In this document: positions 42,812 through 52,215 of the stretch, in pieces
How positions within the stretch are numbered: position 1 is the stretch's first letter
Layout: every line of letters begins with the position of its first letter
Assembly (NCBI RefSeq): GCF_009754915.1
Contig: NZ_WPIK01000018.1
Span: 1 to 64,000 of the forward strand
Direction: 5' to 3'
Length of the DNA: 64,000 bases
DNA from: Mucilaginibacter arboris
Lineage (GTDB): Bacteria > Bacteroidota > Bacteroidia > Sphingobacteriales > Sphingobacteriaceae
Translations under genes and position numbers: made by a program
Notes under the pieces: model-generated
The model's database searches: none
Seen by the model: only the letters and a program-made list of their open reading frames with translations
What the model was told of the DNA's origin: nothing

Positions 42812-44050
42812 ATGGCGCTGAATTACGTTTGGGTTGCTTTTTTTATCATTGCTTTTTTCATCGCTTTAGTTAAGCTGATTTTTTTTGGTGATACCGAAAT
42901 TTTTAAACTTTTGGTTGATGGCATTTTTGATTCTACCAAATCTTCCGTAATGGATATTGCTTTGCCGTTGATTGGTACAATGGCTTTTTGGCTGGGCATT
43001 ATGAATATCGGAGAAAAAGCAGGAGCAATCAACTTTTTATCACGTTTGGTTGGTCCGTTTTTTCATCGTCTTTTTCCTGAAGTTCCTAAAAATCATCCGG
43101 CAAACGGAGCCATGATGATGAATTTTTCTGCCAATTTATTAGGCCTGGATAATGCAGCAACGCCACTTGGTTTAAAAGCAATGGAAAGTTTGCACGAACT
43201 AAACCCGCAAAAAGATACAGCTTCCAATGCCGAAATTATGTTCCTGGTTTTGCACGCTTCCGGTTTAACTATTTTGCCGATTTCGATTATCGCGCAACGA
43301 GCAATTTTGGGCGCCCATGACCCTACCGATATTTTTATTCCTTGTATATTAGCAACTTATGTTGCCACACTTGCTGGTTTACTTACGGTTGCGTATAAAC
43401 AGAAACTGAAACTTTTAGATCCGGTTGTGATTGGCTGGCTGGGCGGGATTACCCTGGTTTTAGCTGCTTTGGTGGCTTATTTTAAGCTTTATCTCGATAA
43501 ACAGCAAATCAGCGAAGTATCAAAAGTAGCCAGTAACCTTATTCTGCTGGCCATCCCGGTGCTGTTTATTCTGGGCGCGCTCCGAAAAAAAATCAATGTA
43601 TTTGAAGTTTTTATTGAAGGCGCAAAAGGCGGGTTGGAAACTTCCTTTCGGATCATCCCTTACCTGGTTGCCATGCTGGCTGCTATCAGTGTTTTTCGTG
43701 CTTCGGGCGCTTTGGGTTATCTGGTTGATGTTTTTAAATGGGGGTTTGGCCATCTGAACATGGATACCAGTTTTACCGAAGTGCTGCCTATCGGTTTTAT
43801 GCGGCCTTTAAGCGGCGCAGGTTCGCGGGCAATGATGCTGGACAACATGAGGCATTTTGGTACAGATAGTTTTATTGGCCACTTATCCAGCGTTTTATAT
43901 GGTTCTGCCGATACTACTTTTTACATTGTCGCTTTGTATTTTGGCTCTGTCGGGATCAAAAAAACACGCTACGCCATACCAGCCGGATTGATTGCAGATT
44001 TTGCAGGTGTGGTAGCCGCAATCCTACTTTCCTATTTATTTTTTGGTTGA
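42812..44050 (+). CDS. SpmA-SpmB fusion, nucleoside recognition (Gate) domain membrane protein
   Basis: This is a 412-residue polytopic protein with about eight hydrophobic segments. The first half matches spore maturation protein A (SSVMDIALPLIGTMAFWLGIMNIGEKAG, then NHPANGAMMMNFSANLLGLDNAATPLGLKAM). The second half matches SpmB (EGAKGGLETSFRIIPYLVAMLAAISVFRASGAL, then RPLSGAGSRAMMLDNMRHFGTDSFIGHLSSVLYGSADTTFYI). In non-sporulating Bacteroidota the two are commonly fused. The transported molecule is unknown, so a nucleoside role is family inference. Confidence 0.9.
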   Translation: MALNYVWVAFFIIAFFIALVKLIFFGDTEIFKLLVDGIFDSTKSSVMDIALPLIGTMAFWLGIMNIGEKAGAINFLSRLVGPFFHRLFPEVPKNHPANGAMMMNFSANLLGLDNAATPLGLKAMESLHELNPQKDTASNAEIMFLVLHASGLTILPISIIAQRAILGAHDPTDIFIPCILATYVATLAGLLTVAYKQKLKLLDPVVIGWLGGITLVLAALVAYFKLYLDKQQISEVSKVASNLILLAIPVLFILGALRKKINVFEVFIEGAKGGLETSFRIIPYLVAMLAAISVFRASGALGYLVDVFKWGFGHLNMDTSFTEVLPIGFMRPLSGAGSRAMMLDNMRHFGTDSFIGHLSSVLYGSADTTFYIVALYFGSVGIKKTRYAIPAGLIADFAGVVAAILLSYLFFG

Positions 44051-44052
44051 TG

Positions 44053-44076
44053 ATGCTGTTTTTATCCCTGTAATTT
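44053..44076 (-). repeat. Divergent short dispersed element, ACAG variant
   Basis: ATGCTGTTTTTATCCCTGTAATTT directly after the SpmA/B stop. Weak match in the TAAAAA arm. Confidence 0.45.
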
Positions 44077-44151
44077 AGGTAACCATTCTTTCCTTCTGTC
44101 GTACAAAATAATGCCAGCCATAACTGGTTTTTTTGTTCCTCAGTAAGAAAA

Positions 44152-45183
44152 ATGAAAAAGACAGGAATACTTCTTTTACTGTGTATTTTTTTAAATCACT
44201 TAAAAACCAATGCACAAGATCACATGTATTCCGAGTTTTTCAACTCGCCGTTGTACTTAAACCCAGCGTTAACAGGGCAAATGGAGGGCGATTTCAGGAT
44301 GAACCTGATTTATCGTAACCAGTGGGCTTCGCTTCCGGGAACCTTATCTTATTTAACTGCTTCGCTTGATTATAATGTGCCACGTTTTGGCGGCGGTTTG
44401 GGTTTGATGTTTACCCGTTCTGCGGAAGGTTCTGCTTATCTCACCAAAAACAATGTTTCCGGTTTATATTCTTACAGTGTTGGATCAGATAATTTTGTGT
44501 TATCGTTTGGTTTACAAGGAGGTATAACTAACCGGGTGATTGACTGGAGCAAGCTTATTTTTGATGATCAGCTTGATCAGAATATTGGTATTATCCCCGG
44601 CCAAAGTACTTCTGCCGAAGCACCAGCCTTTAACAACAAGTATTATTTTGATTCTGGCGCTGGTGTTTCTTTAACTTTAAACCGCTTATTGGTGGGTGCC
44701 GCTTTGCAGCATATTAACCGGCCAAACGAATCGCTGACCGGCTCAAAAGCTATTTTGCCCATGCGTACCGATATGCACATTAGCTATCGTTTGCCTTTAG
44801 ACAGTTATGGCAATGATGATGATCAGGATGGTTCGTACATTATTCCTTCTGTTGTCGTTTACAACCAGGCAAAAGTGAGTTCGTACAATGCCGGGATCCA
44901 ATATAAAAGGCGTAATATCAATGCCGGGCTTTGGTATCGTTCCAGCGGAAGTACCGGCCAGGAAGCCTTTGTGCTGACTTTGATTTTCGATTTGTTTATT
45001 AACCGGGAAGGTGGCGAGAAAGTCCGTTTTGGTGTGAGCCATGACGCCAATTATTCTAAAACCAATTACACCAATTCGGCAGGTACAACCGAAGGAAGTA
45101 TTGGTTATGAAACAACGGTTCCTTCCCGCGATCAGGGTTCCAAAAAATTTCCGGGAGCCCGCAGGTGTTACGATTTTTATTAG
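44152..45183 (+). CDS. Type IX secretion system membrane protein, PorP/SprF family
   Basis: This 343-residue outer-membrane barrel has signal peptide LLLLCIFLNHLKTNAQ. The family signature follows at once: DHMYSEFFNSPLYLNPALTGQMEGDFRMNLIYRNQWASLPGTLSYLTASLDYNVP. PorP/SprF proteins anchor T9SS cargo or gliding adhesins such as SprB. A usual partner is a large adhesin with a type B C-terminal domain; such a protein is at 16971-19133 but not adjacent. The neighbour downstream is an Oar-like receptor. A CTCTCC hairpin follows its stop. Confidence 0.9.
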   Translation: MKKTGILLLLCIFLNHLKTNAQDHMYSEFFNSPLYLNPALTGQMEGDFRMNLIYRNQWASLPGTLSYLTASLDYNVPRFGGGLGLMFTRSAEGSAYLTKNNVSGLYSYSVGSDNFVLSFGLQGGITNRVIDWSKLIFDDQLDQNIGIIPGQSTSAEAPAFNNKYYFDSGAGVSLTLNRLLVGAALQHINRPNESLTGSKAILPMRTDMHISYRLPLDSYGNDDDQDGSYIIPSVVVYNQAKVSSYNAGIQYKRRNINAGLWYRSSGSTGQEAFVLTLIFDLFINREGGEKVRFGVSHDANYSKTNYTNSAGTTEGSIGYETTVPSRDQGSKKFPGARRCYDFY

Positions 45184-45225
45184 CCTCACCCCAAAACCCT
45201 CTCCAAAAGGAGAGGGAGCAAGACA
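45184..45225 (+). repeat. CCCTCTCC-GGAGAGGG hairpin repeat
   Basis: CCTCACCCC then CCCTCTCC (45197-45204), loop AAAA, GGAGAGGG (45209-45216). Begins at the porP-like stop. I recall this type of hairpin as common between genes in Bacteroidota; it may terminate transcription. Confidence 0.6.
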
Positions 45226-45334
45226 GATATAATCATCAAGTTCTCTCCTGAAGAAGATTTAGATAATGTTTTTGTAAGATATTAAGGATAAACTTATCTT
45301 TTTATCACTACTATCCCCTTTCTTTTTAAACTAA

Positions 45335-45378
45335 ATGCTTCTTTTATCACCTAAATTTTTACGTTGTAAAAGAAGCAT
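45335..45378. repeat. Head-to-head pair of short dispersed elements (minimal inverted repeat)
   Basis: ATGCTTCTTTTA-TCACC-TAAATTT (45335-45357) overlaps TTTTTA-CGTTG-TAAAAGAAGCAT (45356-45378). The outer arms ATGCTTCTTTTA and TAAAAGAAGCAT are perfectly complementary, so the pair makes a hairpin. It lies 120 bases upstream of the Oar-like gene start. Confidence 0.85.
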
Positions 45379-45498
45379 TTGCCGTTTGTTTATCTAAGTT
45401 CCTTCACATTAAATTAACATCCTCATAACCTCAATGTAACCTAATAATAACATTCAAGTAATGTTATAAAGCAACCTTTGTGTCAAAACACAGACACA

Positions 45499-48400
45499 AT
45501 GAAAAAATTGTACCTACTCTTTTTTTCCTGCTACTTACTCTTCTCCGCAGGAAAAATACATGCACAAATTACCAGTGCCCAGATCAGTGGTAAAGTTACC
45601 GATCCGAAAGGCGTTACTTTGCCCGGCGTTTCTGTAATTGCTGTAAATACCAGTACCGGAACACGTTACGGAACGCAAACTAATCCGGATGGCCGTTACA
45701 CTTTACCTAACATAAATGCTGGCGGCCCTTACACCATTACATTAACTTACATCGGGTTTAAGAAAACCGAACGTACCGGCCTCACCCTAAGCCTCGGTAA
45801 TGCTACTTATAATTTTACGATGGCTGATGAAGCTACCACCTTAAAAGAAGTAACCGTAAGATCAACTGCAGGCGCACCAAAAACAGGTGCAGGAACAAGG
45901 ATCAGCCAGAGCCAGATCCGTAATTTACCTACAGTAAGCCGGAGTTTGCAGGATTTAACGCGTACTACGCCGCAAAGCAGCAACAACTCTTTCCAGGGAA
46001 CAAACTTTCGGTATAATAACGTAACGATTGATGGCGCGATCAATAATGATGCGATCGGTTTTAGTCCTTCTTTAGGTGGACAAACCAATCAATCCGGACA
46101 AGTTGGAAGCTCTACCCGAACCAATCCGGTTTCTATTGATGCCATTCAGGATATTCAGGTTTATGTTGCCCCTTACGATATTAAAATTGGCAACGTTCTA
46201 GGCGGAAGTATCAATGCGGTTACGCGCAGTGGAACCAATACTGTTACAGGTTCTGTTTATGGTTTTGGCAGAAATGCTTCTTTAATCGGTAAAAATAATA
46301 TTCCGGCTAATGTTGGCGGAGACGGTGCAAAAGAACCAGGCGACTTCCATGAATATCAAACTGGTTTCCGTGTTGGTTTTCCCATCATCAAAAATAAATT
46401 GTTCTTCTTTACTAACGAAGAAATTACCCGTCGCCAGGACCCTGTAATTTTTGGTGCCGGGAGTGCTGGTTCGTCCAATATTCTTTCTTTACAGGATGCG
46501 CAAAACCTTACTGCTGCCTTTACAAAATATACGGGCGGTATTAGTCCGGGAACTTATGATAACACCTCCATCTATTCCCGTTCAAACAAATTCTTTAACC
46601 GTTTAGACTGGAACATCAACGATAATAATCAGTTAACCATCCGCAATAATTTTATCACTTCGGTTGCAACCAATTTAGAGCGCGATAACTTTAATTTTCG
46701 TTTTGGTGGGATTGATTATACTTCGCACAATAACTCCTCTTCTACTGTTGCCGAGTTAAAATCCAAGATTTCAACTTTTGCCAATAACAGCTTGGTTTTC
46801 GGTTATTCCAGTGTGCATGATTACCGTGACCCGAACTCTAATCCTGCCCTTCCGCAAATTGAAATTGCCGGCAATTCGCCTGGCACAACCATTTTTATGG
46901 GAACAGACAGAGAAGCTGCTATTTTTGATATGCAACAAAAAACAACAGAGTTTACCGATAACTTTACATTAACTACCGGAAAAAACACTTTCACTTTTGG
47001 TACGCACAACGAATTTTACAACATTACTTACAACTTTGTAAACTCCTGGAACGGCCGTGACAGTTACAGCAGTATTGCTAATTTCTTAGCCAATCAGCCA
47101 ACACGTGTCCGTAATAATTATAATTATACTGATAATACACGCGATTACATTTTAGCTAATCCTTCAGCAAAATTTAATGTGAATTTATTGAGTTTGTACG
47201 GACAGGATGAAATCAATTTAACAGATAATTTTAAACTGACTGCAGGTGTTCGTTTAGATTATGCCGGTGTTCCTAATAAACAGCCTTTAAGCGATAAAAC
47301 CACCAATGCACCGGTTGATCCAAATTATGGCACCACTTATACTTATACCAAGCCTAAAGATATTAAAAACCAATATTTGAACAATGTGGAGTTTAACCCG
47401 CGTTTATCTTTTAATTATGATATCAAAGGCGACCAAAGTTTAATTTTAAGAGGCGGCAGCGGTACGTTTACCGGCCGTATTCCTTTTGCCTGGTTTGGTT
47501 ATGCTTTTTATAATAACGGTGTTACTTACGGTGCTTACGATAAAAACAACATCAACACTTCAACCAATGAAATTACACCCGGAACAAATCCAACTCAGGC
47601 TCCTGCAAATGGTGGTTTAGGTTTTGTAAATCAACAGAAAGACGCTAACGGAAATCCTCCTAACACAACAGCAAGTGGGCCAACACAAGTGGACTTAATT
47701 GACAATAATTTTAAAATGCCGCAGGTTTGGAGAAGCAGTTTGGCTTTGGATTACAAAACGGATGACCAGTGGAAATTTACGGTAGAAGGTATTTACACCA
47801 AAGTAATTCATGACCTGGTATTTAAACAGGTAAATATTGTTGATAATGTAGCTTACTATCCTTACGATACACAACATCAGCAACCAATTTTTGAATCTGC
47901 TCCTGCGCCAACAACTACAAATCCGGCTAACAGAACACAAGCTATTAATCCTTTATATACTAATGCTTACGAATTATCAAACACCAGCCAGGGTTTCCGT
48001 TACAGTTTAACTGGTCAGATTGAAAAATCTTTCCCTTTTGGTTTCACAGCTAATGTGGCTTATACTTACGGAAAATCGAAAGATGTAACCAACGGCATAC
48101 GTAATTCGATGGAATCCAACTGGCAGTTAAACCAGGCTTTAAACCCGAACAATCCGCAGGCTGCTTATTCTAACTTTGATATCCGCCAACATATTGTTTC
48201 TACTTTAAATTACCGTTTGGTTTCTGGTGCTGCTAAAAACTTTGTTTCTAACTTTTCCATCTTCTTTAGCGCACAGTCCGGAACGCCTTATACTTTTGGT
48301 TTTTACAATACGGCCATCAACGGAACAGGTCAGCAGGTTAACTTAGCTTACATTCCTAACGTTGGCGAAACCATTAATTTCTTCAGTGCTACGCCTGCCA

Positions 48401-48831
48401 ATCCTACTGCTACACAGTTAGCACAGGCAAATGCTTTTGATGCTTTTATCAACAGTAATGATTATTTAAGTTCACGCCGTGGTCAGTTTACAGAACGTAA
48501 CGCAGCACGTACACCATGGAATACACAAGCAGATTTTCGTTTTGCCCAGGATTTTAATTTCGGAACGAAACACAAACAAACCATTACTTTCACTTATGAT
48601 ATCATTAACCTCACTGCTTTGCTGAACAAAAACTGGGGACATTATTACTTCTCTCCAAACACGTTCAATTCAACATCCAGTGTTGGTTTATCTAAAGCCA
48701 CTACGCCAACTTATGCAACGGCTGCAACTACTTATCCAACTTATACTTTTAAAGATCCCGGTGTACCTTATGCTGTTGATCCTTTTCTATCCCGTTGGCA
48801 AATGCAGTTCGGCTTACGCTACAGCTTCTAA
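45499..48831 (+). CDS. Oar-like TonB-dependent outer membrane receptor
   Basis: This is a receptor of about 1110 residues. A signal peptide (MKKLYLLFFSCYLLFSAGKIHAQ) is followed by a carboxypeptidase regulatory-like domain (ISGKVTDPKGVTLPGVSVIAVNTSTGT), a plug (RISQSQIRNLPTVSRSLQDL, then IDAIQDIQVYVAPYDIKIGNVLGGSINAVTRSGTN), and a barrel ending WQMQFGLRYSF with terminal Phe. NVTIDGAINNDAIG resembles Oar rather than SusC. Oar-type proteins have been linked to protein export and adhesion; substrate is unknown. The frame can start at a TTG (45478), but the ATG at 45499 precedes the leader. No SusD follows. Confidence 0.88.
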   Translation: MKKLYLLFFSCYLLFSAGKIHAQITSAQISGKVTDPKGVTLPGVSVIAVNTSTGTRYGTQTNPDGRYTLPNINAGGPYTITLTYIGFKKTERTGLTLSLGNATYNFTMADEATTLKEVTVRSTAGAPKTGAGTRISQSQIRNLPTVSRSLQDLTRTTPQSSNNSFQGTNFRYNNVTIDGAINNDAIGFSPSLGGQTNQSGQVGSSTRTNPVSIDAIQDIQVYVAPYDIKIGNVLGGSINAVTRSGTNTVTGSVYGFGRNASLIGKNNIPANVGGDGAKEPGDFHEYQTGFRVGFPIIKNKLFFFTNEEITRRQDPVIFGAGSAGSSNILSLQDAQNLTAAFTKYTGGISPGTYDNTSIYSRSNKFFNRLDWNINDNNQLTIRNNFITSVATNLERDNFNFRFGGIDYTSHNNSSSTVAELKSKISTFANNSLVFGYSSVHDYRDPNSNPALPQIEIAGNSPGTTIFMGTDREAAIFDMQQKTTEFTDNFTLTTGKNTFTFGTHNEFYNITYNFVNSWNGRDSYSSIANFLANQPTRVRNNYNYTDNTRDYILANPSAKFNVNLLSLYGQDEINLTDNFKLTAGVRLDYAGVPNKQPLSDKTTNAPVDPNYGTTYTYTKPKDIKNQYLNNVEFNPRLSFNYDIKGDQSLILRGGSGTFTGRIPFAWFGYAFYNNGVTYGAYDKNNINTSTNEITPGTNPTQAPANGGLGFVNQQKDANGNPPNTTASGPTQVDLIDNNFKMPQVWRSSLALDYKTDDQWKFTVEGIYTKVIHDLVFKQVNIVDNVAYYPYDTQHQQPIFESAPAPTTTNPANRTQAINPLYTNAYELSNTSQGFRYSLTGQIEKSFPFGFTANVAYTYGKSKDVTNGIRNSMESNWQLNQALNPNNPQAAYSNFDIRQHIVSTLNYRLVSGAAKNFVSNFSIFFSAQSGTPYTFGFYNTAINGTGQQVNLAYIPNVGETINFFSATPANPTATQLAQANAFDAFINSNDYLSSRRGQFTERNAARTPWNTQADFRFAQDFNFGTKHKQTITFTYDIINLTALLNKNWGHYYFSPNTFNSTSSVGLSKATTPTYATAATTYPTYTFKDPGVPYAVDPFLSRWQMQFGLRYSF

Positions 48832-48855
48832 TGCTACTTTTACGGCATAAAAAAT
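48831..48855 (-). repeat. Short dispersed element, GTAG variant, touching the receptor stop
   Basis: ATGCTACTTTTA-CGGCA-TAAAAAA. Its first base is the last base of the receptor TAA, and its right end runs into the terminator hairpin. Confidence 0.75.
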
Positions 48856-48883
48856 CCGGCAGATTAACTCTGCCGGATTTTTT
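48849..48883 (+). terminator. Rho-independent terminator of the Oar-like gene
   Basis: Stem CCGGCAGA (48856-48863) and TCTGCCGG (48869-48876) with a 5-base loop, flanked by AAAAAAT and ATTTTTT, so it works in both directions. Confidence 0.9.
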
Positions 48884-48981
48884 GTTTTGAAAGTGAAGGC
48901 TTTTAAAGTTATATTGAACGAAGTAGAAAAATCTTACAAAGTATGCTATTTTAAAAAGGATAGTAAAAAAGCTCTAAAAGC

Positions 48982-49015
48982 AAAAATCCCTTAACATTTC
49001 TGTTAAGGGATTTTT
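48982..49015 (-). terminator. Rho-independent terminator of tRNA-His (bidirectional)
   Basis: Arms AAAAATCCCTTAACA (48982-48996) and TGTTAAGGGATTTTT (49001-49015) with a 4-base loop, just after the tRNA 3' end on the minus strand. Confidence 0.9.
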
Positions 49016-49019
49016 TTCG

Positions 49020-49094
49020 GGTGGGCGATGGGGCTCGAACCCACGACCCTCGGCACCACAAACCAATACTCTAACCAACTGAGCTACGCCCACC
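49020..49094 (-). tRNA. tRNA-His (anticodon GTG)
   Basis: The minus strand reads GTGGGCGTAGCTCAGTTGG at the 5' end and closes with CGCCCAC plus discriminator C. An extra G precedes position 1 (49094), as expected for G-1 of tRNA-His. The anticodon arm is TTGGT-TTGTGGT-GCCGA, with GTG at positions 34-36. The T arm contains GGTTCGAGCC. CCA is not encoded. A terminator follows directly. Confidence 0.95.
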
Positions 49095-49194
49095 GTTTTG
49101 CTGGTACAAAAGTATAAATCTTCTGGTAATTGTCAAGTGATTTTATGCTGAAAATTTTCATGCTGTTTTTAACACTAAAAACTTCAGTAAAATC

Positions 49195-49202
49195 TACTTT
49201 TG
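49195..49202 (+). promoter_or_regulatory. Candidate Bacteroidota -7 element for rnhA
   Basis: TACTTTTG fits TAnnTTTG and ends only 6 bases before the ATG at 49209, implying a very short leader. TGCTGTTTTT about 25 bases upstream is a possible -33 region. Confidence 0.35.
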
Positions 49203-49208
49203 TTGAGT

Positions 49209-49679
49209 ATGATTGAAATTTTTACAGATGGTGCTTCCAGCGGAAACCCTGGTCCCGGCGGGTATGGTGCAATATTAAAGGCAGGCAGCCATTACAAAGA
49301 ACTTTCGGGTGGTTTTAGAAAAACAACTAACAACCGAATGGAACTGTTAGCGGTGATAAAAGCTCTGGAAGCGATTAAAAAGCCTAATCAAACTATTACC
49401 ATTTATTCTGATTCAAAGTACATTATTGATGCCATTGAGAAAAAATGGGTGTATGGCTGGATTAAAAAAGGTTTTAAAGACAAAAAAAACAAAGATTTAT
49501 GGCTGCAACTGATGGAATATTTTAAGCTGCATCAAATCCGTTTGGTCTGGGTAAAAGGACATGCCGGGCATCCGGAAAACGAACGTTGTGATGAACTTGC
49601 CGTAGCCGCAGCAAAACAACCGGCTTTACCGGCCGATTTATTTTTTGAGGCCGAAGCTGCCAGAGAAAAACTATTTTAG
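49209..49679 (+). CDS. rnhA: Ribonuclease HI
   Basis: This enzyme of about 156 residues cleaves RNA in RNA-DNA hybrids. The four acidic catalytic positions are visible: Asp in FTDGASSGNPGPGG, Glu in TTNNRMELLAVIKAL, Asp in IYSDSKYII, and Asp in NERCDELAV; HAGHPENE carries the conserved His. Length is normal. The frame opens at TTG 49200, but the ATG at 49209 (MIEIFTDGAS) fits. The stop codon TAG is part of the dispersed element at 49674-49696. Confidence 0.95.
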   Translation: MIEIFTDGASSGNPGPGGYGAILKAGSHYKELSGGFRKTTNNRMELLAVIKALEAIKKPNQTITIYSDSKYIIDAIEKKWVYGWIKKGFKDKKNKDLWLQLMEYFKLHQIRLVWVKGHAGHPENERCDELAVAAAKQPALPADLFFEAEAAREKLF

Positions 49680-49717
49680 GCGGATAAAAGAAGCATGCTG
49701 TTTTTACCCACCTAAAA
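49674..49717. repeat. Nested opposed pair of dispersed elements between rnhA and fbp
   Basis: TTTTA-GGCGGA-TAAAAGAAGCAT (49674-49696) overlaps ATGCTGTTTTTA-CCCAC-CTAAAAT (49695-49717), sharing AT of GCATGC. The rnhA TAG is at 49677-49679. The pair lies between two convergent genes and could form a hairpin with head sequences at the loop. Confidence 0.8.
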
Positions 49718-49724
49718 TTACTGG

Positions 49725-50774
49725 TTATTGAATATGCACCACGCCTTCAGCAGATTTTTTTGTTTTCTGCGGAGAAAACATCTGCATCATTTCTTCTGCT
49801 TTTTTTACCATATTTTCCGATCCGATAAAGATCGCAGAACGCTGGTGAAGCTCTTTTACATCTAAAGTTAAAATACGTTCGTAACCGTTTGTTGCCTTTC
49901 CGCCTGCCTGCTCAATAATAAAAGCCATAGGGTTGCACTCGTAAACCAAACGCAGCTTTCCGTTTGGCGCCTGTGCCGTAACCGGATAAATAAAAATTCC
50001 ACCTTTGATCATGTTGCGGTGCAGATCGCCCACCATCGAACCAATATAACGTGAGGTGTATGGACGGTTGGTGGTTTTATCTTCTACCTGGCAGTATTTG
50101 ATGAACTTTTTCACACCATCGGGAAAGTGCGTATAGTAACCTTCATTGATAGAATAAATGGTTCCGTCTTTTGGGATCTTCATTTCCGGGTGCGACAAAC
50201 AAAACTCGCCGATAGAAGGGTCCAAAGTAAATCCGTTCACACCTTTTCCCGTAGTATAAACCAGCATCGTGGATGAACCGTAAATAATATAACCTGCGGC
50301 AACCTGTTCTGTTCCGCCTTGTAAAATATCATCAATTGTTGCATTTCCATCAGTTGATTTTCGCCTGTAAATAGAGAAAATCGTTCCTACAGCTACATTT
50401 ACATCTATGTTGGAAGAACCATCCAAAGGATCAATGGCCACAATATACTTTGCGTTTTTAGAAATGTCAGAATTGATGGTAATATATTCATCATTTTCTT
50501 CTGAAATTACCGTGCAACACTCGCCGCCACTTTGCAAAGCACCAATAAACTGGTCATTAGCGTAAACATCGAGCAGCTTCTGCCCTTCGCCCTGAACATT
50601 TGTGGTTCCGGCTTCCCCCAAAATATTAACTAAACCTGCTTTATTTACTTCGCGGTTTACAATTTTGGCAGCGATACCAATATCGCGCAGCAAACGGGAA
50701 AGCTCTCCTTTTGCGTAAGGAAAATCTGCTTGCTTCTCAATGATGAACTGTCCTAAAGTTTTAATTTTTGACAT
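49725..50774 (-). CDS. fbp: Fructose-1,6-bisphosphatase, class I
   Basis: This 349-residue gluconeogenic enzyme hydrolyses fructose 1,6-bisphosphate. Signatures are the metal-binding [23 protein letters not shown] (about residues 115-137), upstream SEENDE, and the substrate-binding [26 protein letters not shown] near residue 240. Length is normal. It converges on rnhA and lies 21 bases downstream of the phosphoesterase gene on the same strand. Confidence 0.96.
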   Translation of the reverse strand: MSKIKTLGQFIIEKQADFPYAKGELSRLLRDIGIAAKIVNREVNKAGLVNILGEAGTTNVQGEGQKLLDVYANDQFIGALQSGGECCTVISEENDEYITINSDISKNAKYIVAIDPLDGSSNIDVNVAVGTIFSIYRRKSTDGNATIDDILQGGTEQVAAGYIIYGSSTMLVYTTGKGVNGFTLDPSIGEFCLSHPEMKIPKDGTIYSINEGYYTHFPDGVKKFIKYCQVEDKTTNRPYTSRYIGSMVGDLHRNMIKGGIFIYPVTAQAPNGKLRLVYECNPMAFIIEQAGGKATNGYERILTLDVKELHQRSAIFIGSENMVKKAEEMMQMFSPQKTKKSAEGVVHIQ

Positions 50775-50795
50775 AGGCTTAGTGTATTTAGTACG

Positions 50796-51290
50796 TTAAG
50801 GGTTTATAATTTCGATTGCCTCTAAATTATAAATTTTTTTTTCAGAAATACAAAATCTAAGTAAAGTTTGTATCCTGTGCCATCCTTGTTTGCCTGCTGC
50901 TCCGGGGTTTAGGTGCAAACAATTGATCTTTTTATCGAACATCACTTTTAAAATATGCGAATGGCCGCAGATAAATAATGCAGGAGGATTAGTGTAAATT
51001 TCTGGTTTTATGGCAAGATTGTATTTTCCCGGATACCCGCCAATATGCGTCATCCAAACATCCACTTCTTCACAAAAAAAACGAAGGTTTTTCGGGTAAA
51101 CAATCCGCACGTCTTTTCCATCAATATTGCCATAAACACCACGCAAAGGTTTAAAAGCAGCAAGCTGATCGGCCAGTTCGATATTGCCAAAATCCCCCGC
51201 GTGCCAGATCTCATCAACAGAATCAAAATGTTTAAAAACGGCAGGGTCTAAGTAGCCGTGTGTATCAGAAATCAATCCGATTTTTTTCAT
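50796..51290 (-). CDS. YfcE/MJ0936-type metallophosphoesterase
   Basis: This 164-residue calcineurin-like phosphoesterase has the motifs GLISDTHGY (metal Asp/His), WHAGDFGN (Asp), VYGNIDGKD (the GN[CD] Asn) and CGHSHILK (His pair). The family acts on phosphodiesters with two metal ions; the physiological substrate is unknown. The ATG is framed by a dispersed-element copy (TTTTTCATGGTAAAAGAAG on the plus strand). It is probably co-transcribed with fbp. Confidence 0.9.
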   Translation of the reverse strand: MKKIGLISDTHGYLDPAVFKHFDSVDEIWHAGDFGNIELADQLAAFKPLRGVYGNIDGKDVRIVYPKNLRFFCEEVDVWMTHIGGYPGKYNLAIKPEIYTNPPALFICGHSHILKVMFDKKINCLHLNPGAAGKQGWHRIQTLLRFCISEKKIYNLEAIEIINP

Positions 51291-51304
51291 GGTAAAAGAA
51301 GTAT
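51283..51304 (+). repeat. Short dispersed element covering a start codon
   Basis: TTTTTCATGGTAAAAGAAGTAT. The phosphoesterase start (CAT, 51288-51290) lies in its variable centre. Confidence 0.7.
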
Positions 51305-51359
51305 GGGTTGAAGTTAATGGATGATGGTTTATAGTTCATAGCTTAAAACCAAAACCAAA

Positions 51360-52070
51360 TCAAAAGATTGTTAAGAAATCTTTTAACAGGTTTTGATAAG
51401 CTAAACTATAAACTTTTTGATCCTGATAAATGATAAAAGAAGCCTGTTCTGTTTTAGTTTGTTTTAAGCCGAAAGAAAGCAGGTAACGATGCGGAAGATC
51501 GTTTGCAAATGAAGAAACTGCAATTTCCTTCTGCAGAAATAAACTATTTTGTGCTAATCCTTTAACAACAGAAGCCGTTTTTGGAGGAAGGATGAGCCAA
51601 AAGCTGCCAGTTGATGCAAGAAATTTAGGAATGGTTTTGATCAGATTTTCAAAAAATTCAGGAACAGCATGTTTGGACAGCGTTTTGTTTTCCTTCGGGG
51701 AAGTTAAAGTATCCAGATAAAAAGGCGGATTAGAAACAATCAGATCGTATTGCTGATGCTTCTTTTGCTGCCAAAAATCTTCTATAGAAGTTTGATGTAA
51801 AGTAAGCCGGCCTGAAAAATTTGAATTTCTAAAATTTTTTTCAGCAGTTCTGGCTGAAGGCAGATCAATTTCTACCGCGTCAATTTGAGCATCAGGAAAA
51901 CGTTGCGCTAACATTAAAGCAATTACACCAGTTCCGGTTCCGATGTCTAAAATTGTTTTGGGATTTTCTGCAGATGCAGTTGCGCCCAATAAAACGCCAT
52001 CGGTATTGATCTTCATGGCACAATCTGACTGATCAACCAAGAACTGCTTAAACCGAAAAACAGGACCCAT
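51360..52070 (-). CDS. trmN6: tRNA1(Val) (adenine(37)-N6)-methyltransferase
   Basis: This 236-residue SAM-dependent Rossmann methyltransferase has motif I ILDIGTGTGVIALMLAQRFP (about residues 40-59), the acidic VEIDLPSA, and the N6-adenine methylase signature IVSNPPFYLDTL. The pattern and length match TrmN6 (YfiC), which modifies A37 of tRNA-Val. FWQQKKHQQYD is coded across a dispersed-element-like sequence at 51756-51779. The target RNA is inferred from the family. Confidence 0.9.
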   Translation of the reverse strand: MGPVFRFKQFLVDQSDCAMKINTDGVLLGATASAENPKTILDIGTGTGVIALMLAQRFPDAQIDAVEIDLPSARTAEKNFRNSNFSGRLTLHQTSIEDFWQQKKHQQYDLIVSNPPFYLDTLTSPKENKTLSKHAVPEFFENLIKTIPKFLASTGSFWLILPPKTASVVKGLAQNSLFLQKEIAVSSFANDLPHRYLLSFGLKQTKTEQASFIIYQDQKVYSLAYQNLLKDFLTIF

Positions 52071-52073
52071 TAT

Positions 52074-52094
52074 TTTTTAGGATAAAACAACATC
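52074..52094 (+). repeat. Divergent short dispersed element
   Basis: TTTTTTAGGATAAAACAACAT, just upstream of the trmN6 start. Head sequence differs (ACAACAT). Confidence 0.45.
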
Positions 52095-52215
52095 AATTTT
52101 GCATTATTAAACGATAAATAAAGTCAATTGCCAATCCTGTAATACCTTTACCTTTAAAAAAGCCAATTGCTGTTTTCATTCAGCAACAATTATAACCTAA
52201 TTTATAAACCATTAT

